Shown piece after piece: positions 32,807 through 34,555 of a DNA stretch of 34,555 nt. Made by a program: the position numbers and the translations under genes. The DNA is from Alphaproteobacteria bacterium UBA6411 (GTDB lineage: Bacteria > Pseudomonadota > Alphaproteobacteria > CAAGCB01 > CAG-977), in assembly GCA_002438565.1 (NCBI GenBank), contig DJPN01000025.1:1-34555 (forward strand), read 5' to 3'. Each line of letters opens with the position of its first letter. Within the stretch, counting starts at the first letter, position 1. The notes under the pieces were generated by a model. That model searched no databases. It was not told the DNA's origin and saw only the letters and a program-made list of their open reading frames with translations.

Positions 32807-32822
32807 AGAAAGGAAACGGAAT

Positions 32823-33911
32823 ATGGCGAAAAGCAAATTTTCCCTTGCCGAGATTAACCGCTATTACGCGATGATTATCTGCCGGATGAGCGGCAAAACG
32901 CGTTTGAAAATCTACCGCAAGCTGATTTCCCTGTTGCGCAACCGGTTTTCGTTAATGGACGCGTTGGATCGAATCCGCGGCATTTTGACAAACGACGGTA
33001 AAAACCCCGACGAACCGATGGCTTTGGCGATTTTGTACTGGTCACGTTCTTTGCAAAACGGTCATCCGTTTTCGGTGGCTTTGGAAGGGTGGGCGCCGTC
33101 GCGCGAACGTCTGATGCTGTCGGTCGGCGACGTTTCGCACTTGGAAGGCGCGCTTGAAAACCTGATTAAAGTTACCGAAGGTACCAGCCGCATGACCGGT
33201 CCTTTGGTCGGAGCGATTTCATATCCTATGTTTTTGTCCATGATGACGGTTTTGATTATTTACGCTATCGGCGCGTACATGGTGCCGCCGATGATGAACG
33301 CCGCCCCGAACGCCCGCTGGACGGGAACGGCAAAAGATTTGGTGGCCGTATCCGTTTGGATTCAGAAAAACTGGGCGCTGGCGTTTGCATTTCTGCCAAC
33401 CGTGTTCTTTATCATTTACATCACACTGGGACGGTGGAAAGGAAAAACCCGCGCCATGGTCGACAATATTCCGCCGTGGTCGCTGTATCGAATCTTTGTC
33501 GGCGTGACGTGGATGCTGGCCATGGCGGCTTTAGTGCGCGCGGGGACGCCCGTGTCGCAAGCCCTGCGTTCCCTGCGTCATGACGCGAACCCGTATTTGC
33601 TGCACCGTATTGACACCGCGCTGGTTTTCATCAACAACGGCGACAACATCGGCGAAGCGCTGAACAAAACGGGATTGGGTTTCCCCGACAAGGAAATCAT
33701 CGGCGATTTGCGCATTTATTCCGAAATGGACAACTTCCAGGCCGCGCTGGACCAAATGGCGAACGAATGGCTGGAAACCAGTATTTCCAGTATTGAGCAG
33801 CGCGCGGCGTTGCTGAACACGATTGCCACGCTGTTCGTTTCCGGCGTTATTGCCTGGTCCGTTATGGGTACCTTCGATATGCAGGAACAGATTACGAAAG
33901 CCATGGGCTAA
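32823..33911 (+). CDS. pilR: Type IVb pilus inner-membrane platform protein PilR
   Basis: The 362-residue product starts MAKSKFSLAEINRYY, with AAAGGA upstream; a reading beginning at 32748 would overlap pilQ without support. It is a GspF/PilC-family platform protein with two related cytoplasmic modules. RLKIYRKLISLLRNRFSLMDALDRI opens the first and WMLAMAALVRAGTPVSQALRSL opens the second. Membrane helices occupy about 140-165, 185-210 and the C-terminus (about 330-352). The platform binds the PilQ ATPase and feeds prepilins into the fibre. No prepilin, prepilin peptidase or lytic transglycosylase gene follows; the next 212 bp are repeats. Confidence 0.92.
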   Translation: MAKSKFSLAEINRYYAMIICRMSGKTRLKIYRKLISLLRNRFSLMDALDRIRGILTNDGKNPDEPMALAILYWSRSLQNGHPFSVALEGWAPSRERLMLSVGDVSHLEGALENLIKVTEGTSRMTGPLVGAISYPMFLSMMTVLIIYAIGAYMVPPMMNAAPNARWTGTAKDLVAVSVWIQKNWALAFAFLPTVFFIIYITLGRWKGKTRAMVDNIPPWSLYRIFVGVTWMLAMAALVRAGTPVSQALRSLRHDANPYLLHRIDTALVFINNGDNIGEALNKTGLGFPDKEIIGDLRIYSEMDNFQAALDQMANEWLETSISSIEQRAALLNTIATLFVSGVIAWSVMGTFDMQEQITKAMG

Positions 33912-33944
33912 AAGTGCTGCCCGCACGGGAAAACAAGACTCGTC

Positions 33945-33973
33945 ATTGCGCGGAGCGTCAGCGACAACGCAAT
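33945..33973. repeat. Short palindromic element, copy 1
   Basis: ATTGCG...CGCAAT ends enclose a GCG-tca-GCG core, 29 bp in all. The sequence is related to the widespread intergenic CGTCATTGCG...GCAATCC repeats of many bacteria. Confidence 0.65.
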
Positions 33974-34064
33974 CCACATTGGCTCCGCGTTTGCGGTTGG
34001 GCATCCTGCGAATGGATAACCGCGTCGGGCTAAAGTCCTCCTCGTTATGACAACAAGAATCGCC

Positions 34065-34094
34065 ATTGCGACGCGCCGTAGGCGCTCTTCGCAA
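34065..34094. repeat. Short palindromic element, copy 2
   Basis: ATTGCG...CGCAA ends enclose GCGCC-gta-GGCGC, 30 bp in all. The core differs from copy 1 but keeps the hairpin form. Confidence 0.6.
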
Positions 34095-34123
34095 GTTCGG
34101 GTATTTTTCCCGTGCAGGCGCGC

Positions 34124-34408
34124 TTAAACCAAAGCGTCGTACAAATCTTTCCAATCGGGATTCATCGAAACAATCAAATCGATTTTCTTTTGACGACTGC
34201 CCGCTTTTATCTGCCGTTCCCGACTGAATGCGGATTCGATGTCGTCGTAAACCTCATAATATCCCAATTTGTCGACATTGTATTTTTTGGAAAAACCGTC
34301 AACACACTTTTGTTTGTGTTCCCACACGCGCCGAATCAAATCATTTGTCGCCCCCGTATAAAGGACACCGTTCTTTTTGTTGAAGAGGATGTAACAATAG
34401 GCTGACAT
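34124..34408 (-). CDS. Small GIY-YIG endonuclease-domain protein
   Basis: The 94-residue protein has the single-domain GIY-YIG layout: CYILFNKKNGVLYTGATNDLIRRVWEH supplies the two Tyr-containing strands and the catalytic-region Arg. SRERQIKAGSR supplies the conserved Glu, and the end reads NPDWKDLYDAL, as in the common UPF0213/GIY-YIG proteins of proteobacteria. The start at MSAYCYIL is chosen because the domain begins there; a reading to 34495 adds an unrelated stretch. The ribosome-binding site is weak. Its natural role is poorly known in the family. It is flanked by palindromic repeats on both sides. Confidence 0.88.
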   Translation of the reverse strand: MSAYCYILFNKKNGVLYTGATNDLIRRVWEHKQKCVDGFSKKYNVDKLGYYEVYDDIESAFSRERQIKAGSRQKKIDLIVSMNPDWKDLYDALV

Positions 34409-34478
34409 GTTTTTTCCGATTTTTGTGTGTTTGATGATTATATCCTCAAGTATGTGAGAAAACAAATGCAGAATCGAA

Positions 34479-34509
34479 ATTGCGAACCCGCGCAAGCGGG
34501 TGAAGCAAT
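34479..34509. repeat. Short palindromic element, copy 3
   Basis: ATTGCG...GCAAT ends enclose ACCCGC-gcaa-GCGGGT, 31 bp in all. It lies on the upstream side of the GIY-YIG gene. Further on, GGCACGGGTGCC and TTGCACGGGAC echo the outer arms at 33923 and 34105. Confidence 0.65.
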
Positions 34510-34555
34510 CCCGGAATTTGTCGGCACGGGTGCCAATACTTGCACGGGACTGCTT

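Larger units (their letters stand above)
33923..34115. repeat. Nested inverted repeats after pilR
   Basis: The outer arms GCACGGGAAAA (33923-33933) and TTTTCCCGTGC (34105-34115) are perfectly complementary over 11 bp. Inside, GTCATTGCGCGGAG (33942-33955) faces CTCCTCGTTATGAC (34038-34051), matching at 11 of 14. The unit resembles a non-coding dispersed element; no open frame in it looks real. Confidence 0.6.

Noticed and set aside
32748..32822. Earlier start for pilR overlapping pilQ
   Set aside because: No ribosome-binding site and an atypical N-terminus; the start at 32823 has AAAGGA and begins like the family.
1..34555. tRNA, rRNA, transposase, integrase or prophage genes
   Set aside because: None could be recognised on either strand; mobility of the secretion/pilus region therefore has no direct support in the window.

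Overview
The window looks like the chromosome of an alphaproteobacterium. It carries rpsT-dnaA-dnaN-recF-gyrB in one block next to an enoyl-CoA hydratase gene, a dut gene following a UbiB-like gene, and an Irr-type Fur regulator, all typical of that class. A rubredoxin/flavin reductase gene and a decayed UbiB-like gene suggest an anaerobic or microaerobic, perhaps host-associated lineage that has dropped ubiquinone synthesis. That lifestyle is inference; no rRNA or taxonomic marker search was possible.

Region 1 (1-9080, minus strand) is housekeeping: rpsT, dnaA, dnaN, recF, gyrB, dapB, a flavin reductase-rubredoxin fusion and an unknown protein with a very good promoter. Promoters are readable for rpsT, dnaA, dnaN and the last gene, and hairpin terminators follow rpsT, gyrB and the last gene. 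A consensus DnaA box lies upstream of dnaA.

Region 2 (9077-13333) mixes metabolic and envelope genes: a crotonase, a small exported protein, a UbiB-family relict without its catalytic motifs, a Sel1-repeat exported protein, dut, an SH3-like exported protein and irr.

Region 3 (13488-33911) is the accessory highlight. Two gene sets diverge from a 285-bp control region. Leftward lie virB2, virB3 and virB4 of a type IV secretion system, followed by five exported proteins, several VirB5-like. Two of these share 40-residue tandem repeats and two share an identical signal-peptide start; a 74-bp perfect repeat spans both gene junctions. Rightward lie a membrane-anchored OmpA-like protein and then a type IVb (IncI/R64 thin-pilus-like) machine: pilL/tcpQ, secretin pilN, pilO, an unusually large pilP, ATPase pilQ and membrane platform pilR. 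No prepilin, prepilin peptidase, VirB6-VirB11 or coupling protein is in the window. The arrangement could be a combined secretion/pilus system, or two neighbouring partial loci.

Region 4 (33912-34555) holds a small GIY-YIG endonuclease gene bracketed by short palindromic repeats with ATTGCG...GCAA(T) ends.
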